NCBI GenBank assembly: GCA_030683155.1
Contig: JAUXMV010000071.1
Span: 1 to 46,975 of the forward strand
Source: Bacteroidales bacterium
Lineage (GTDB): Bacteria > Bacteroidota > Bacteroidia > Bacteroidales > F082
Length of the DNA stretch: 46,975 bases
Direction: 5' to 3'
The notes under the pieces are model-generated. The model ran no database searches and was not told the DNA's origin. It saw nothing but the letters and a program-made list of their open reading frames with translations. Both the position numbers and the translations under genes were made by a program. Numbering within the stretch: position 1 is the stretch's first letter; every line of letters begins with the position of its first letter. This document shows positions 1 to 10,514 of the stretch, piece after piece.

Positions 1-985
1 GCGAATAGCGTCAAGATAAATACCAGCTAAATAAGCCCATGTAAAAGCAAAAATAATCAGAGCGAGCATTTTGCTGATACGGTCAATATCTGTAAGGTGC
101 GTGTCTTCAATATTAAATCCGCTTGATTTTAGGGCCTTAAACGCCGACTCAATCTGCCATCTTTCTTTGTATAATGATTGAGCTTCTTCGGGTTTATTAA
201 AAGAAACGATGATCTGAAGTTCAGGCTGCCCTTTGTGATTCTTCACTTTTGAGGCCGATAGATAGCAAAGCTGACCATTAATGCTAACAATACCATGATG
301 AAACTCAAATTGATTAATTGACAAATTGTTAAACAGCCAGGATGCTTTTACCCGATGACCATTTCGCGGAATATCAACCCAAAAATTCTCTCTTATTCGT
401 ATATGATAGCGAATCTGATTGGAATTAAGGTATGCCAGCCATTTTTGGCCAACAAACTCACGATCCGCCAGTAAACAATCAATGCATTGGAGTCCAAAAA
501 GTTCAATAAACTGATCTACTAATCCAATTCTTTCTGCTGTAGACGAATTGCCAAACTTTGGCATCATTTTATACAATAGAGGAAATGCAACCCCTATGTA
601 AACTACAGCAAGTACCAGTATGTTAATGTTAGTTTTCCCATCCCGATAGCTATCGGGACCAATTTGTCCTGTCCATGGTTAAGCGATATGGCCCTTTGTG
701 TGACAACATCGAGAATACAAACCTGGCGATTAGCTTGGTATCCAGCACATATTCAGACATGAAACGCTGGATTCTTCGAAGTGAGGATTCAACTTTTGCA
801 TCTGTGCCAAAGGCAGTAGCGAGTTTTTCAAAACAAACTGTCTGTACTTTGCAAAGCGCGCAAATAAATAAGCCAAAGAACTTTATTCGGGCTAAATTCA
901 TTTTATCCCCGAAAATTTCTGATAAAGTTGAAAGTAATATACTATTTTTACTCTCAATACTGGTGTTCATGTATCTTGGTGTCAT
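1..985 (-). pseudogene. IS4-family transposase, disrupted and cut by the window edge
   Basis: This is a DDE transposase of the IS4 type, no longer intact. From about 985 down to 650 the frame reads normally and ends in the first catalytic Asp region (LTMDRTNW). An 18-nt palindrome at 641-658 then brings in a stop and shifts the frame. Below it the homologous frame resumes as GKTNINILVLAVVYIG, followed by the second Asp (CLLADREFVG). The IS4 signature Y-(2)-R-(3)-E-(6)-K is visible in YKERWQIESAFKALK near 135-175. The reading continues through position 1, so the 3' end lies outside the window. The start is uncertain; an ATG at 985 or 970 is likelier than the TTG at 1006. Confidence 0.85.
641..658. 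repeat. 18-nt perfect palindrome inside the transposase
   Basis: TCCCGATAGCTATCGGGA reads the same on both strands. It sits exactly where the transposase frame breaks, between MDRTNW and GKTNINIL. The 19 bases between TGG and GGG appear to replace about six expected bases, which accounts for the frameshift. No second copy was seen in this window. It could be a mobile palindromic repeat; that is inference. Confidence 0.7.
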
Positions 986-1170
986 ACCTGCTAGTATTTC
1001 TTCCAAGATACTGAATATCAGTATATTAAATCATTTAAATACAAAATGTTATTACCAAGTTATTAACATATTTAATTGATTATCAAATGTTTATATTTTT
1101 TGTCATGTACTAAGTAAAATCTATTAAATTAATTCATTTTCAGGTTCGATCAAAAACAAACAAAACAAAA

Positions 1171-3675
1171 ATGAAAAAGTCACTGATTATTGGTCTAACT
1201 CTCACTGTTGCCATGTTGGTATTGAGTTGTAGAAAACATACTGATGAGCCGGATTCAGCCATTAAGATGGAAAATCTGTCTGTTTCATCATCTTTTGACT
1301 GGGAAACATCGCACAATGTTGAGTTTGTTATTACCGCAGATGAATCCAAAATGGTAAGGATCGTTTCCGAAAATGGGAAAATTGTCTTCCACCAGGGATT
1401 TTACAGCTCCCTGCCAGAGCCCTATACAATCAAACTTAATCTCCCAAAAATTGTAACCAAGGTTATGGTCAATGGTAGGCTTACCGACATAACTTCCAAC
1501 ACGGTTTCTGTGCAGCTTTCAAAATTTCAACAAAAAGAATCAAATTTCTTTGCATTGACGAATGTACCTGAACCGGCTGTTTTCTGGAAGTTTAATGAAT
1601 CGCAAGGAAATATAGCAAGTGATGCAATGGGATTGCTGGAAGGGACTGCAACAGGCAATAAATGGGTTGCTGGAATAAATGGAAATGCAATTGAATTTGA
1701 CGGAGTGACCGGACATGTGAAGATTACTAACAGCGGGGTTTTTAATCCTGTGAATGATCAGATCAGTTTTGCATTTTGGTTTAAACAGAATAAGGTCGGT
1801 ACTTCTGGCACTTTTCTTTTTCACAACACAAAATATTTTCTAAAAATTGATGCATAGGGCAGACTTACATTTGCGCTTTACATACCAACCTACAAAGATG
1901 TTGTAATGGCATATTCAGATCGAATTCTCGATACTGACTGGCATCAGATGATTAGCACTTATGACGGCACTGTCATGAAATTGTATTTGGATGGTAAGCT
2001 AATGGCTTCAAAAATTGTCAGTGGCAGTTTGAATGCAAGCAATGCTCCTATTTTAATTGGCAATCAAAACACCATTAACTTCTTTAATGGTCAAATGGAT
2101 GAGGTGCAGATATTTGGTTCAGCATTAACAGAAGTAGCTATAAATGAACTCTATATGAACTCACAGAATCCAGGTAACGGGAAAGAAAATCTTATTTCTC
2201 AATGGAGTTTGAATGAGAATCAAGGCATTATCGCAAATGATCAAAAAGGAAGCAACCATGGGACAATCAGTAATGCAAGCTGGGTTCCCGGAATTTCAGG
2301 AAGTTGTTTGTCCTTTAATGGCACCAACAGTCATGTTAGCATACCAAATCACACTTCTTTAAATCCGGTAACATCAATAACCATGATGGCTTGGGTGAAA
2401 ACAACGGTAAACTTAACGACAAAAATTGTCCAGAAAGGTGACTGGGACGGACATGGACTCGGCCAAGGCAAATGGGATTGCTGGAACGCACACATAAGAA
2501 TGGCTGATAATGTGAGTCATTCACTTCATTGGCTGGGCGGACTTCCGGTTCTAAATGAGTGGTATCATTTGGCCATGACATATGATGGAGAAATGTTTTT
2601 GTTTTATGTGAACGGGCAATTACGAAACAGCAAAGCTTTGACTGGTGAAATGAAAGTAAACGGGCGAAACGCTTCAATCGGCTCTGACAATGGTGCTCAA
2701 AAGTTTTTTACAGGAGAAATTGATGAAGTAAAAATATTTGCATCAGCCCTGAGTCAAACAGAGATTCAGACAAATTATTCAACAACAGGTGTGTCAAATG
2801 ATCAGGATGGCGATGGCATTGCTGATCAGGATGATGATTACCCTAATGACCCTGCAAGGGCTTTTAACAATTATTTTCCTGCAGAAGGATTTGGAAGTCT
2901 GGCATTTGAAGATTTATGGCCCAACAAAGGTGATTACGATTTCAACGATCTTGTTGTTGATTACAGATTTAAAATTGTTACAAATGCAAACAATAAAGTG
3001 TCCGATGTAATTGGAGATTTTGTTATTAAAGCAATTGGCGCAGGATTTGAAAATGGATTTGACTTTCAGCTTGACAATAATGCAATCAACCCTGACGACA
3101 TCCTTGTTGAAGGACATGTAATCAGCAAAAATTTTATACAATTGAACGGCAACGGGACAGAAGCAGGTCAGGAAGAGCTAACAATAATTGTATTTGACAA
3201 CGCCAACAAAATCATGGTTCCAACAACTGGTTTTGGCGTGAATGTTTTTCCTGATCAACCTTATATTGAACCAGATACGGTTAGACTTAACATTGGATTT
3301 AAGACAGATCGGTACTTGATCAATGATTTGAGTATTCATAATTTCAATCCATTTATCATTATCAATAAGGAACGCGGAAAAGAGGTACATCTACCTAACC
3401 GCAAACCAACAAGTTTAGCTGCAGTCGAATTTTTTGGACAAGGCCAGGATGATTCAAATCCCTCAACAGGCAAATATTACAAAACCGCTGAAAATTTGCC
3501 CTGGGCTTTGAATATTTCTTCAAGTTATGACCATACAATCGAAAGCTTTCAGATTACCAGCGCACATTTGAAATTCGCTGCCTGGGCAGAATCCTCAGGA
3601 GTTCAGTTTCCTGACTGGTTTTTGGATCTAACTGGCTATCGCGATAAATCGAAAATATATAAGCCGTCCAGATAA
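1171..3675 (+). pseudogene. LamG / LruC-domain surface lipoprotein with an in-frame amber codon
   Basis: A signal peptide with lipobox (VLSC, Cys at about residue 20) predicts an outer-membrane lipoprotein. Two concanavalin-A/LamG-like domains follow, each opening with an (F/L)NE(S/N)QG stretch and ending in a DEV(Q/K)IF motif. Next is a calcium-binding DQDGDGIADQDDDYPNDP segment and a C-terminal LruC (DUF4842-type) domain beginning FNNYFPAEGFGSLAFEDLWP. A TAG at 1855-1857 interrupts the frame inside the first LamG domain. The homologous sequence continues in the same frame on both sides (KIDA, stop, GRLTFALYIP), so this is one nonsense change rather than two genes. Either the gene is recently inactivated or the base is a sequence error. 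LamG and LruC domains suggest glycan binding or adhesion at the cell surface; the ligand cannot be told. Confidence 0.8.
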
Positions 3676-3804
3676 AAATATTCAGATAAGTCTTTCGCTG
3701 TTTGGCTTTTATAGGTAAATCGGACAGGATTTATCTATTGAGGATGTGTTTCCAGTTTCGGTAATTTGCTGAACTCTGACAAAAAATCATTTGCTGGCTT
3801 TGGC

Positions 3805-5046
3805 TCAAAAAATAGCTGCATGCCTGATCTTCGTTGTGTCGACTTCTTTGTAAGTAATGCAATCCCAGACAGGACAGACATGCTTGCAAAGCATACATCC
3901 AACGCAGCGTTCCTCATCAACAGAAGCTTTTCTGGATATCTTGTCAAATATCATTGCTTGATTTGCACCATCCTGACAAGAAATATAACACTGACCGCAA
4001 CCAATGCACTTTGCTTCATCCACCATTGAAATTGCCTGAAACCGCGTGTTGAATTCGGATGGATCGACAATCTTCTGAGCTGCTTTACCAATGATTTCGG
4101 ACAAAGACTGGATATTACGTTCAATCATAAAATCACTTAAGCCTTCGATCATATCTTCTACAATCCTATAGCCATAACGCATGATTCCTGTAGTTACCTG
4201 CAGATTTGTAGCGCCAAGCAGCAAAAAGTGCAATGCATCAATCCAGGTTTCAATGCCACCGATAGCACTTACAGGCAGATTGAGGGGCTTGGAATTGTAA
4301 AGTTCAGAAACAAAACGCATGGCTATAGGTTTAACCGAAGGACCTGAAAAGCCTGTTGGTGAAGAATGGCCATGGATATTTGGTAGTGGCGTGAAATTAT
4401 TGATGTCTATTTCGGTGATAGCCCGCATGGTGTTGATGGCCGAAATAGCATCAGCACCACCTCTTTTTGCTGCCAGCGCAACAGGAATCATATCCGTAAT
4501 ATTGGGTGTCATTTTGGCTATCACAGGAATTTTGCAGGATTTTTTGACTATTTCTGTAAAAGCCTCCACAGCATGAAAATCCTGACCTGTTCTGTATCCT
4601 GCAGTTTTATGCGCCATTTGCGGGCAAGAAAAATTGAGTTCCAAAATATCCGCTCCTGCATCCTCCGACATTTTAGCCAATTCAGCCCAATCTTCATCAA
4701 CATAACCCATGACACTTGATATCAGTACCTTATGTGGAAAATTCTTTTTAAGCCACAAAAGATCTTTGATATTGTCCTTTATGGGTCTGTCGGTAATTTG
4801 TTCTGCATTCTGTAGTCCAACAAAACGTTTGTCGAAAACATTCAAGGTATTTAGGCGCGGAGAAGGCATTACAACGTTGAAGCTTCTTTCAAGACCGATC
4901 GTTTTATAGACGATGCCACTCCAGCCAGCATCGTAGGCTCGGGCGCACATTTCGGCATGATTTCCGACAGGGGAAGATGAAAGGCAAAAAGGATTTTCAA
5001 ATCTGACGCCACAGAATTCAATACTCAAATCGGCTTGTGCTTTCAT
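3805..5046 (-). CDS. preA: NAD-dependent dihydropyrimidine dehydrogenase subunit PreA
   Basis: 413 aa. This is the FMN-containing TIM-barrel subunit that reduces uracil and thymine to their 5,6-dihydro forms in reductive pyrimidine breakdown. The N-terminal region matches the dihydroorotate dehydrogenase-like fold, starting SIEFCGVRFENPF. The catalytic cysteine region is NFSCPQMAHKTAG, the counterpart of the SCP motif in animal dihydropyrimidine dehydrogenase. Two C-terminal 4Fe-4S clusters are read from CIGCGQCYISC and CVGCMLCKHVC. The start overlaps the preT stop by four bases (ATGA), indicating translational coupling. Length and domain order are normal. The operon lacks the hydrolase genes (dihydropyrimidinase, beta-ureidopropionase) within the window. 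Confidence 0.93.
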   Translation of the reverse strand: MKAQADLSIEFCGVRFENPFCLSSSPVGNHAEMCARAYDAGWSGIVYKTIGLERSFNVVMPSPRLNTLNVFDKRFVGLQNAEQITDRPIKDNIKDLLWLKKNFPHKVLISSVMGYVDEDWAELAKMSEDAGADILELNFSCPQMAHKTAGYRTGQDFHAVEAFTEIVKKSCKIPVIAKMTPNITDMIPVALAAKRGGADAISAINTMRAITEIDINNFTPLPNIHGHSSPTGFSGPSVKPIAMRFVSELYNSKPLNLPVSAIGGIETWIDALHFLLLGATNLQVTTGIMRYGYRIVEDMIEGLSDFMIERNIQSLSEIIGKAAQKIVDPSEFNTRFQAISMVDEAKCIGCGQCYISCQDGANQAMIFDKISRKASVDEERCVGCMLCKHVCPVWDCITYKEVDTTKIRHAAIF

Positions 5047-6386
5047 GCTTTATTTTCCCTATTCTTTAAGTAATTATCAATACTAAGTGCTGCCTTTTTG
5101 CCTTCGCCCACAGCCTGTACTACAGTGCTTCCGGCATTAACAACATCGCCGCCAGCAAAAACACCTTCTAAATTTGTTTCAAAAAGATCATTTACTTCAA
5201 TGATGCCTTTTCCCCTGGTTTGAAGACTTTTATGGAACCTACTTATTTCATAACCAGGTTTTGTTCCGATGGCCTGAACCACAAGATCAACATTCAGTGC
5301 AAATGTAGTGCCTTCAACCTTTCGGACATTGGATGGAGAGAAATTTTCGGGTTTAATCCATTCTACTTCCATACCTTTTAAGCCAGTGATTATTTTTTCA
5401 TTGGCATTAACATCGGTAATCTGGCAACCAGCTTTAAAAGTGATGTTCATTTCGCGGGCAAGCTCAATTTCTCCTTTGTCTGCAGGCAATTCATCCAAAT
5501 GCTCAAGGGAAATCAAATACACTTTGTTCGCACCACAAGCTTTGGCCGAAACAGCCGAATCAACTGCAACACTTCCGCCACCAATCACAGCTACGTTTTT
5601 GTTTTTGAGGTCAATATTGTTATGGTCAAATTTCACACTTCTTAAAAACGAAATGTAATCCAGTGCATTGATATAGTTATCGAACAAATCAATTTTGAGA
5701 GCTACTGAAAGTCCTGTGCTGATGAAAACAGCCATATAGCCTTCTGCCAAAAGCATTGATATGGCTTCATTATTTTCAATAGTTGCATTAAAACGAATGT
5801 CAACGCCCAAACTCAGAAGATTCTCAACGTCATAAGCTATTGCTTCTGCGGGCAGTCTGAACTCAGGAATATTCCATTTTGGAACACCGCCTGCCATGTC
5901 TTCACGCTCAAAAATTGTGACATCATAATTCATTTTTGCAAGTTCAGCTGCGCAACCCACTCCAGCAGGGCCACAACCAATAATAGCAATCTTACCCTGA
6001 TTCTTTTCGCTTTTTCTCAAAGGTTCAATTTGGAAATGTTTTCCATATTCTGTGGCAAAGCGCTGCAAACCGCTGATATTTATTGGGTCTTCAAGGGCTT
6101 TTACACTACAGGCTCTTTCACAAAGTTTTTCTACAGGACAAAGGAAAGCACATACACTTCCGAGGATATTGTGGTTACGGATGGTTCTGGCGGCACCCTT
6201 ATAATTATAGAATTTTATTTGCCTGATGAATTTTCCCGGATCAGTTCCTGCGGGACAGCCAGCACTACAAGGCGCATCAAAACAAAGTAAACATCGGTTT
6301 GATTCCCTGATGGCTGCCTGAAGCGTCAATGGCTCACGCATACTTTGAAATTGTTTAATTTTTTCAGTATCAATTGCTTTTTTCAT
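5043..6386 (-). CDS. preT: NAD-dependent dihydropyrimidine dehydrogenase subunit PreT
   Basis: 447 aa. This FAD/NAD(H)-binding subunit passes electrons from NADH to PreA and resembles the glutamate synthase small subunit. The N-terminal domain has paired iron-sulfur cysteine sets (CLLCFDAPCSAGCPAG and CAFLCPVEKLCERAC). The FAD Rossmann motif is IAIIGCGPAGVG at about residue 130, and the second dinucleotide motif is VAVIGGGSVAVD near residue 265. The C-terminal GVFAGGDVVNAGSTVVQAVGEG is the usual FAD-contacting stretch. It is first in a two-gene operon with preA. The upstream spacer to the divergent plus-strand operon is about 460 bp and AT-rich, so its promoter should lie there. Confidence 0.93.
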   Translation of the reverse strand: MKKAIDTEKIKQFQSMREPLTLQAAIRESNRCLLCFDAPCSAGCPAGTDPGKFIRQIKFYNYKGAARTIRNHNILGSVCAFLCPVEKLCERACSVKALEDPINISGLQRFATEYGKHFQIEPLRKSEKNQGKIAIIGCGPAGVGCAAELAKMNYDVTIFEREDMAGGVPKWNIPEFRLPAEAIAYDVENLLSLGVDIRFNATIENNEAISMLLAEGYMAVFISTGLSVALKIDLFDNYINALDYISFLRSVKFDHNNIDLKNKNVAVIGGGSVAVDSAVSAKACGANKVYLISLEHLDELPADKGEIELAREMNITFKAGCQITDVNANEKIITGLKGMEVEWIKPENFSPSNVRKVEGTTFALNVDLVVQAIGTKPGYEISRFHKSLQTRGKGIIEVNDLFETNLEGVFAGGDVVNAGSTVVQAVGEGKKAALSIDNYLKNRENKA

Positions 6387-6782
6387 GCTATATCTTTAAG
6401 GAAGTTCTTTTAATCATTCAAACGTATATACTTGATTATTTGCGTTTTAACCTTTATTGTTATTTTAAACTTCAAATGAAGTATAAAGTTAAGGCATGTA
6501 ATTGAATAATGAAGCTGTTATTGATGGAAATTACCTGCAACAGCACAATAAATAATAATTCTAAATAAAGTAATTAAACAATATCTTGGTAAACATCGTT
6601 GATTTCGTTTATTATCGGGTCGCTTGTTTTGTCTATGATCAACTTATGGTTCTAAGTGATTTTATGTGGAATTATTATACACTATTAGATTTTCCATCAG
6701 AAAAATAAATGTTTCTCACCAACTCTTTAAATAAAAGGAAAATAAAATGTAACTTATCTGATAAATAAATGTATAAATAGAA
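6387..6782. other. AT-rich divergent intergenic spacer
   Basis: About 400 bp between the divergent preT and the plus-strand lipoprotein gene hold no credible reading frame. The preT promoter must lie here, but I could not fix a clear Bacteroidetes -7 box on the minus strand. Confidence 0.5.
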
Positions 6783-6809
6783 TATATTTGCTTAATTGAT
6801 TAATCAATT
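6783..6809 (+). promoter_or_regulatory. Putative -7 box with adjacent palindromic operator
   Basis: TATATTTG at 6783-6790 fits the Bacteroidetes -7 consensus TAnnTTTG. A 16-nt perfect palindrome, AATTGATTAATCAATT, lies at 6794-6809, where transcription would begin. The start codon of the lipoprotein gene follows 39 bases later. No convincing -33 TTTG is present. A repressor binding here is plausible but inferred. Confidence 0.4.
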
Positions 6810-6848
6810 ATTGTTTTTTTCTGTTATGAAATGTAGTAGTTACTGATT

Positions 6849-8372
6849 ATGAAAAAAAATATAATATTACTTTTATATACTGTGCTCTTCTTTGGTTGTA
6901 TGAAAGATATGAATTTGAATCCGGACAACACTTTCTATTATAAAGGCGATTGGTCTGCCTCTGTTGTCAATGGCAGGATAGATCTGAAAAGTCTGGTGCT
7001 TAACAACGAAATGATAACTGCTGATCCCGATGGATTGTTGAGATTTGTATTTCGTCAGGATTCTGTTTTCACACAAAATGTTTATGATTATACCAAAATA
7101 CCTGATCAGGCGCCGTTTTTGGTGAAAGTGACGCTCGACAGTCCAGAATTTGAAACAGGAACCAATCTTGGAACTTTTGGTGGAGCAAAATTCAAATCGA
7201 TAAAAATTGCAAGCGGCACACTTCACTGGCAAGCAACAAATCCAACCTTTCAGCCTGTTGATCTGAGGCTTGAAATAAAAAATGCAGAAATCGATGGTGA
7301 ACCGCTTATAATTGATCTTGCTTGTCAGCCCGGACAGTCACAAAACTCAGTTTCTTTGGAAGGACTTAATTTTGATCTGACGCAAGGAGTTGGTAATTTG
7401 ACCTACAATAATCTTTCTTTCAAATTTACAGTATCAAGTAAAGCTGAAGTTAAAAAGGGAGAAGAAATTGACCTATCACTTACTTTAAATAATCTTACCA
7501 TTAATGGAGCAACTGGTTATTTCGGACAATACAATCTTGAGCTTCCAAGCGGCAAACTGCCAACAGATTTTGGCGTTTTAAGCAATATCGCAGAAGGTTT
7601 GTATTTGGCTAATCCCAGCTTTAAACTAATTACAAAATCTAATATTGGGTTGCCGGTAACTTTCACACCTGCCATCACTGGCATTAGCAAAAACGGCAGA
7701 GTAGTTTCATTAAACGCTGAGCCTTTTGTATTTGAAGGCTCTTCGACTATGGGAAATACTTATTCCTATGCCTATGAATTGAGCCCGGAAACTTCTAATC
7801 TGGACAATTTCTTAGCCAATGTGCCACGCCAAATCTTATACAATGGAGGTGTATTACTCAATCCTGAAGGTGAGACAGCTAACGACAATTTTATTGATCA
7901 GGACGGATATATAGTTATGGGCGTTGAAGCTGAATTACCTTTAGAGCTGAAAACAAAAAACCTTGTGCTTGAGCAAACATTTTCTGATCTTGATCTTGGA
8001 ATAGATGATGACGAAATTGATTATGTTGAAGCATTTACACTAGGTTTCAATGTTGAAAACGGCTTTCCACTTGATGCCGACTTTTACACTTATTTCATTG
8101 ATGAAAATGGAGCTGTGGTTGACAGTGCATATATTGCTATGTTTGATGCAGCTACAACAGATATATCCGGAAATGTGATTGCAGCTGCCTCTTCGGTGCG
8201 TTACCTTGAATTTACTAAAGGAAACATTAAAAATCTGTTAAAGAGCAAAAGCATCAAGGCCAGGATTGTTTTAAATACCAGTGGTGATGGCGATCAAATT
8301 GTGCGTATTCTGGATAGTTACTATTTTCAGATTTTAATTGGGACAAGGTTTAAACTTAATTACCAATTGTGA
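6849..8372 (+). CDS. Large lipoprotein, first gene of a three-gene envelope operon
   Basis: 507 aa. The N-terminus MKKNIILLLYTVLFFGC is a short signal peptide with a lipobox (FFGC, Cys at 17), so the mature protein should be membrane anchored. The rest is rich in alternating hydrophobic and polar residues (beta-rich), for example repeated L.L.NL..N patterns, with no motif I recognise. Its stop overlaps the next gene's region (TTGTGATAG), and the third gene is also a lipoprotein overlapping the second. Lipoprotein, barrel, lipoprotein suggests a cell-surface assembly. No enzyme activity can be assigned. Confidence 0.8.
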   Translation: MKKNIILLLYTVLFFGCMKDMNLNPDNTFYYKGDWSASVVNGRIDLKSLVLNNEMITADPDGLLRFVFRQDSVFTQNVYDYTKIPDQAPFLVKVTLDSPEFETGTNLGTFGGAKFKSIKIASGTLHWQATNPTFQPVDLRLEIKNAEIDGEPLIIDLACQPGQSQNSVSLEGLNFDLTQGVGNLTYNNLSFKFTVSSKAEVKKGEEIDLSLTLNNLTINGATGYFGQYNLELPSGKLPTDFGVLSNIAEGLYLANPSFKLITKSNIGLPVTFTPAITGISKNGRVVSLNAEPFVFEGSSTMGNTYSYAYELSPETSNLDNFLANVPRQILYNGGVLLNPEGETANDNFIDQDGYIVMGVEAELPLELKTKNLVLEQTFSDLDLGIDDDEIDYVEAFTLGFNVENGFPLDADFYTYFIDENGAVVDSAYIAMFDAATTDISGNVIAAASSVRYLEFTKGNIKNLLKSKSIKARIVLNTSGDGDQIVRILDSYYFQILIGTRFKLNYQL

Positions 8373-8377
8373 TAGAA

Positions 8378-9736
8378 ATGATTAGGAAGTTATTTTCTAC
8401 TTTTTTCGGATTGTTGCTCTTTTTTTCGGTTTTTTCGCAAAACTACACAATGCTTTATCAGTTTTCGGAAATAAATCAAAATCTGATGATCAATCCTGCG
8501 GCTTCACATCAATACAAAACTGTTTTAGGCATTCCAATCATTGGGCATGCGTCCGTAGATTATCAAAATACCATGTTTCAAGCAAAGGATTATTTCAACG
8601 ATAAATCGCTTAATTACAGAGTTGAAAATATTCTTGATAATATGCGCTCTTCAGAGAATATACTTATTAATCAGAATCTGGATCTTTTATTTGTTGGGTT
8701 TGCTATCAAAAAGACATATATTTCTTTGGGCGCAAGACAGATTAGTTCTGTCAATATGGCTTTACCCAGAGATCTGCTTAAACTTGCCTATTATGGAAAC
8801 TCAGAAACATTTGGCGATCTCTCCCTTTCACGAAAGGATATGAACATTGAAATCTTCGCAGGTCAGATCTATCATTTTGGTTTTCAGCATTCCTTTTTTA
8901 ACGACTCACTAATTATTGGAGCAAGGGTGAAGCGTATTTTTGGACTGGCACACGCTCAGGTGAGTAAGATGGATGTTGATCTTCAGCTTGATATGTTTAA
9001 ATGGCAGGTTGAAGCAGATATACTGATAGAAACAAGTGGTGAAGATTTTAAAGAAACCATGAAGGTGGGTGGATTACAAAACCTCATTCTTCCTAATAAC
9101 CGCGGATGGGGTTTTGATTTTGGCGCCACCTACAAACTTAAAAACCTTACATTGTCTGCCACTTTATTGAATGTAGGAAGCGTTACCTGGAAGAATGATA
9201 CAAAAATTTACACAAGTAAAGGGTCTTATGATTTCAAAGGGCTAACTTTCGATCAGGATTCAAAAAACCTAGATTATAAAAGCGTTCTGGATACTCTCGC
9301 GGCGGCATTCAATGTAAAAGACACTTCAGGCATTAGCTATAAATCAAAATTACCAGCGCATTTCCTTTCCGGCATAGACTTTACTTTGAATCCAAAACAC
9401 CGCCTGGGGTTGACCTATCAGGGTTCAGTCTGGGGCGATAAGCTGAACCATAATTTCGGCCTAAATTATGTCTTTTCTCCTGGGAAAAGATTTCAGTTAA
9501 TTCTTGCATATTCCTTGTTGTCAAGTAGGCTGAACAACTTTTCAATCGGCGTTTCAGGCGTTCTTGGCCCATTGCAACTCGTGCTACTCACTGATAATAT
9601 TTACGGCTTGGTTATGCCAGCAACACTCAAATCTTCCAGTTTAAGGGTTGGCCTTAATCTGGTTCTTTTCAAAGATCAAACAACTTCTAAATTACTTAAA
9701 GATGAAAACACTAAAACTATTCCTGTTAACAATTAG
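8378..9736 (+). CDS. DUF5723-like outer-membrane beta-barrel protein
   Basis: About 452 aa starting at the ATG at 8378, which gives a clean signal peptide (MIRKLFSTFFGLLLFFSVFSQ). A GTG at 8369 overlapping the previous stop is the alternative. The early motif NLMINPAAS, the many aromatic-ended beta strands and the glycine-rich turns match the DUF5723/PorP-like barrel proteins common in Bacteroidota. The C-terminal strands (LNFGLNYVFSPGKRFQLILAYS and similar) are barrel-like. It sits between two lipoprotein genes with overlapping ends, so the three products are probably co-produced and may act together in the outer membrane. Confidence 0.75.
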   Translation: MIRKLFSTFFGLLLFFSVFSQNYTMLYQFSEINQNLMINPAASHQYKTVLGIPIIGHASVDYQNTMFQAKDYFNDKSLNYRVENILDNMRSSENILINQNLDLLFVGFAIKKTYISLGARQISSVNMALPRDLLKLAYYGNSETFGDLSLSRKDMNIEIFAGQIYHFGFQHSFFNDSLIIGARVKRIFGLAHAQVSKMDVDLQLDMFKWQVEADILIETSGEDFKETMKVGGLQNLILPNNRGWGFDFGATYKLKNLTLSATLLNVGSVTWKNDTKIYTSKGSYDFKGLTFDQDSKNLDYKSVLDTLAAAFNVKDTSGISYKSKLPAHFLSGIDFTLNPKHRLGLTYQGSVWGDKLNHNFGLNYVFSPGKRFQLILAYSLLSSRLNNFSIGVSGVLGPLQLVLLTDNIYGLVMPATLKSSSLRVGLNLVLFKDQTTSKLLKDENTKTIPVNN

Positions 9737-10514
9737 CCTGATATTCCTTAGTATAAGCTGTGAGGAACTATCAGAACTTTGCGATATTCAGGAAGATGAC
9801 CTTCAGTTTGTAGAAACGTTCAATGCACAACTGAATCAGGCCATATTCATCTATCAGATTTCAGATAAAGCTCTACGGAGTGAAGAACTTCGAACAAATT
9901 TTTCTGCTATTATCGACAGTGCGCATTGCACACTCGTAAACGACTCAATCATCATTGATTTTGGGCTAGGAACTTTTTGTCCTGACGGAAAGCTACGTAA
10001 GGGAAGCATCAGGTTGCGCTTTGAAGGAGATTATATGAACAGTGGCGGCACTGCAGCAATAAGGCTCTTTTCATACAGCGTAAACGAACGGCCTTATACA
10101 GGAGATTTTGGGCTGGCTAACATCTCAAGCTTTGGCGGGAACACGGTTATTGGGCTTAATTTAATGTCGTTTACAACTGATACGAGTTCTATTTCTGGCA
10201 ATGTGAATGCAGAATGGCTTGATGGTTTCCATACGATCGACAGCACTCTGGACGACCGTTATCAATTAAGCGGAAATTTGGATATGGGTTCAACTATTTC
10301 AAGTTTTCTTTTAAAATGTGTTGTAATTCAGCCCATTGTAATTGATCAGGCTTGCCTCTATCTTTTTGAATCTGGTGTATTTTCCCTAAGTCTTCAGGAG
10401 GAAAACCTATCAGAAATTACCATAGACTTTATCGATGGCGATTGTGAGAATCTGTTTCAGTGTACCTTTGACTGCAACGATAATCTGGTTTCGTTTTTCT
10501 ATCCTATTCAATGA
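9702..10514 (+). CDS. Small lipoprotein, third gene of the envelope operon
   Basis: 270 aa from the ATG at 9702. This start is preferred over the upstream 9648 codon because it yields a good lipoprotein signal (MKTLKLFLLTISLIFLSISC, Cys at 20). The gene starts 35 bases inside the end of the barrel gene, indicating coupled expression. The mature part has several cysteines (CDIQED, CTLVND, CPDG, CVVIQP, and C-terminal CENLFQCTFDCND) that could form disulfides. No known domain was recognised. Its role is presumably tied to the two upstream envelope genes. Confidence 0.75.
   Translation: MKTLKLFLLTISLIFLSISCEELSELCDIQEDDLQFVETFNAQLNQAIFIYQISDKALRSEELRTNFSAIIDSAHCTLVNDSIIIDFGLGTFCPDGKLRKGSIRLRFEGDYMNSGGTAAIRLFSYSVNERPYTGDFGLANISSFGGNTVIGLNLMSFTTDTSSISGNVNAEWLDGFHTIDSTLDDRYQLSGNLDMGSTISSFLLKCVVIQPIVIDQACLYLFESGVFSLSLQEENLSEITIDFIDGDCENLFQCTFDCNDNLVSFFYPIQ

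Noticed and set aside
1855-1857. Amber codon read as an amino acid by a changed genetic code
   Set aside because: Ordinary TAG stops are used elsewhere (for example at the end of the 41-aa gene), so a single nonsense change or sequence error is simpler.
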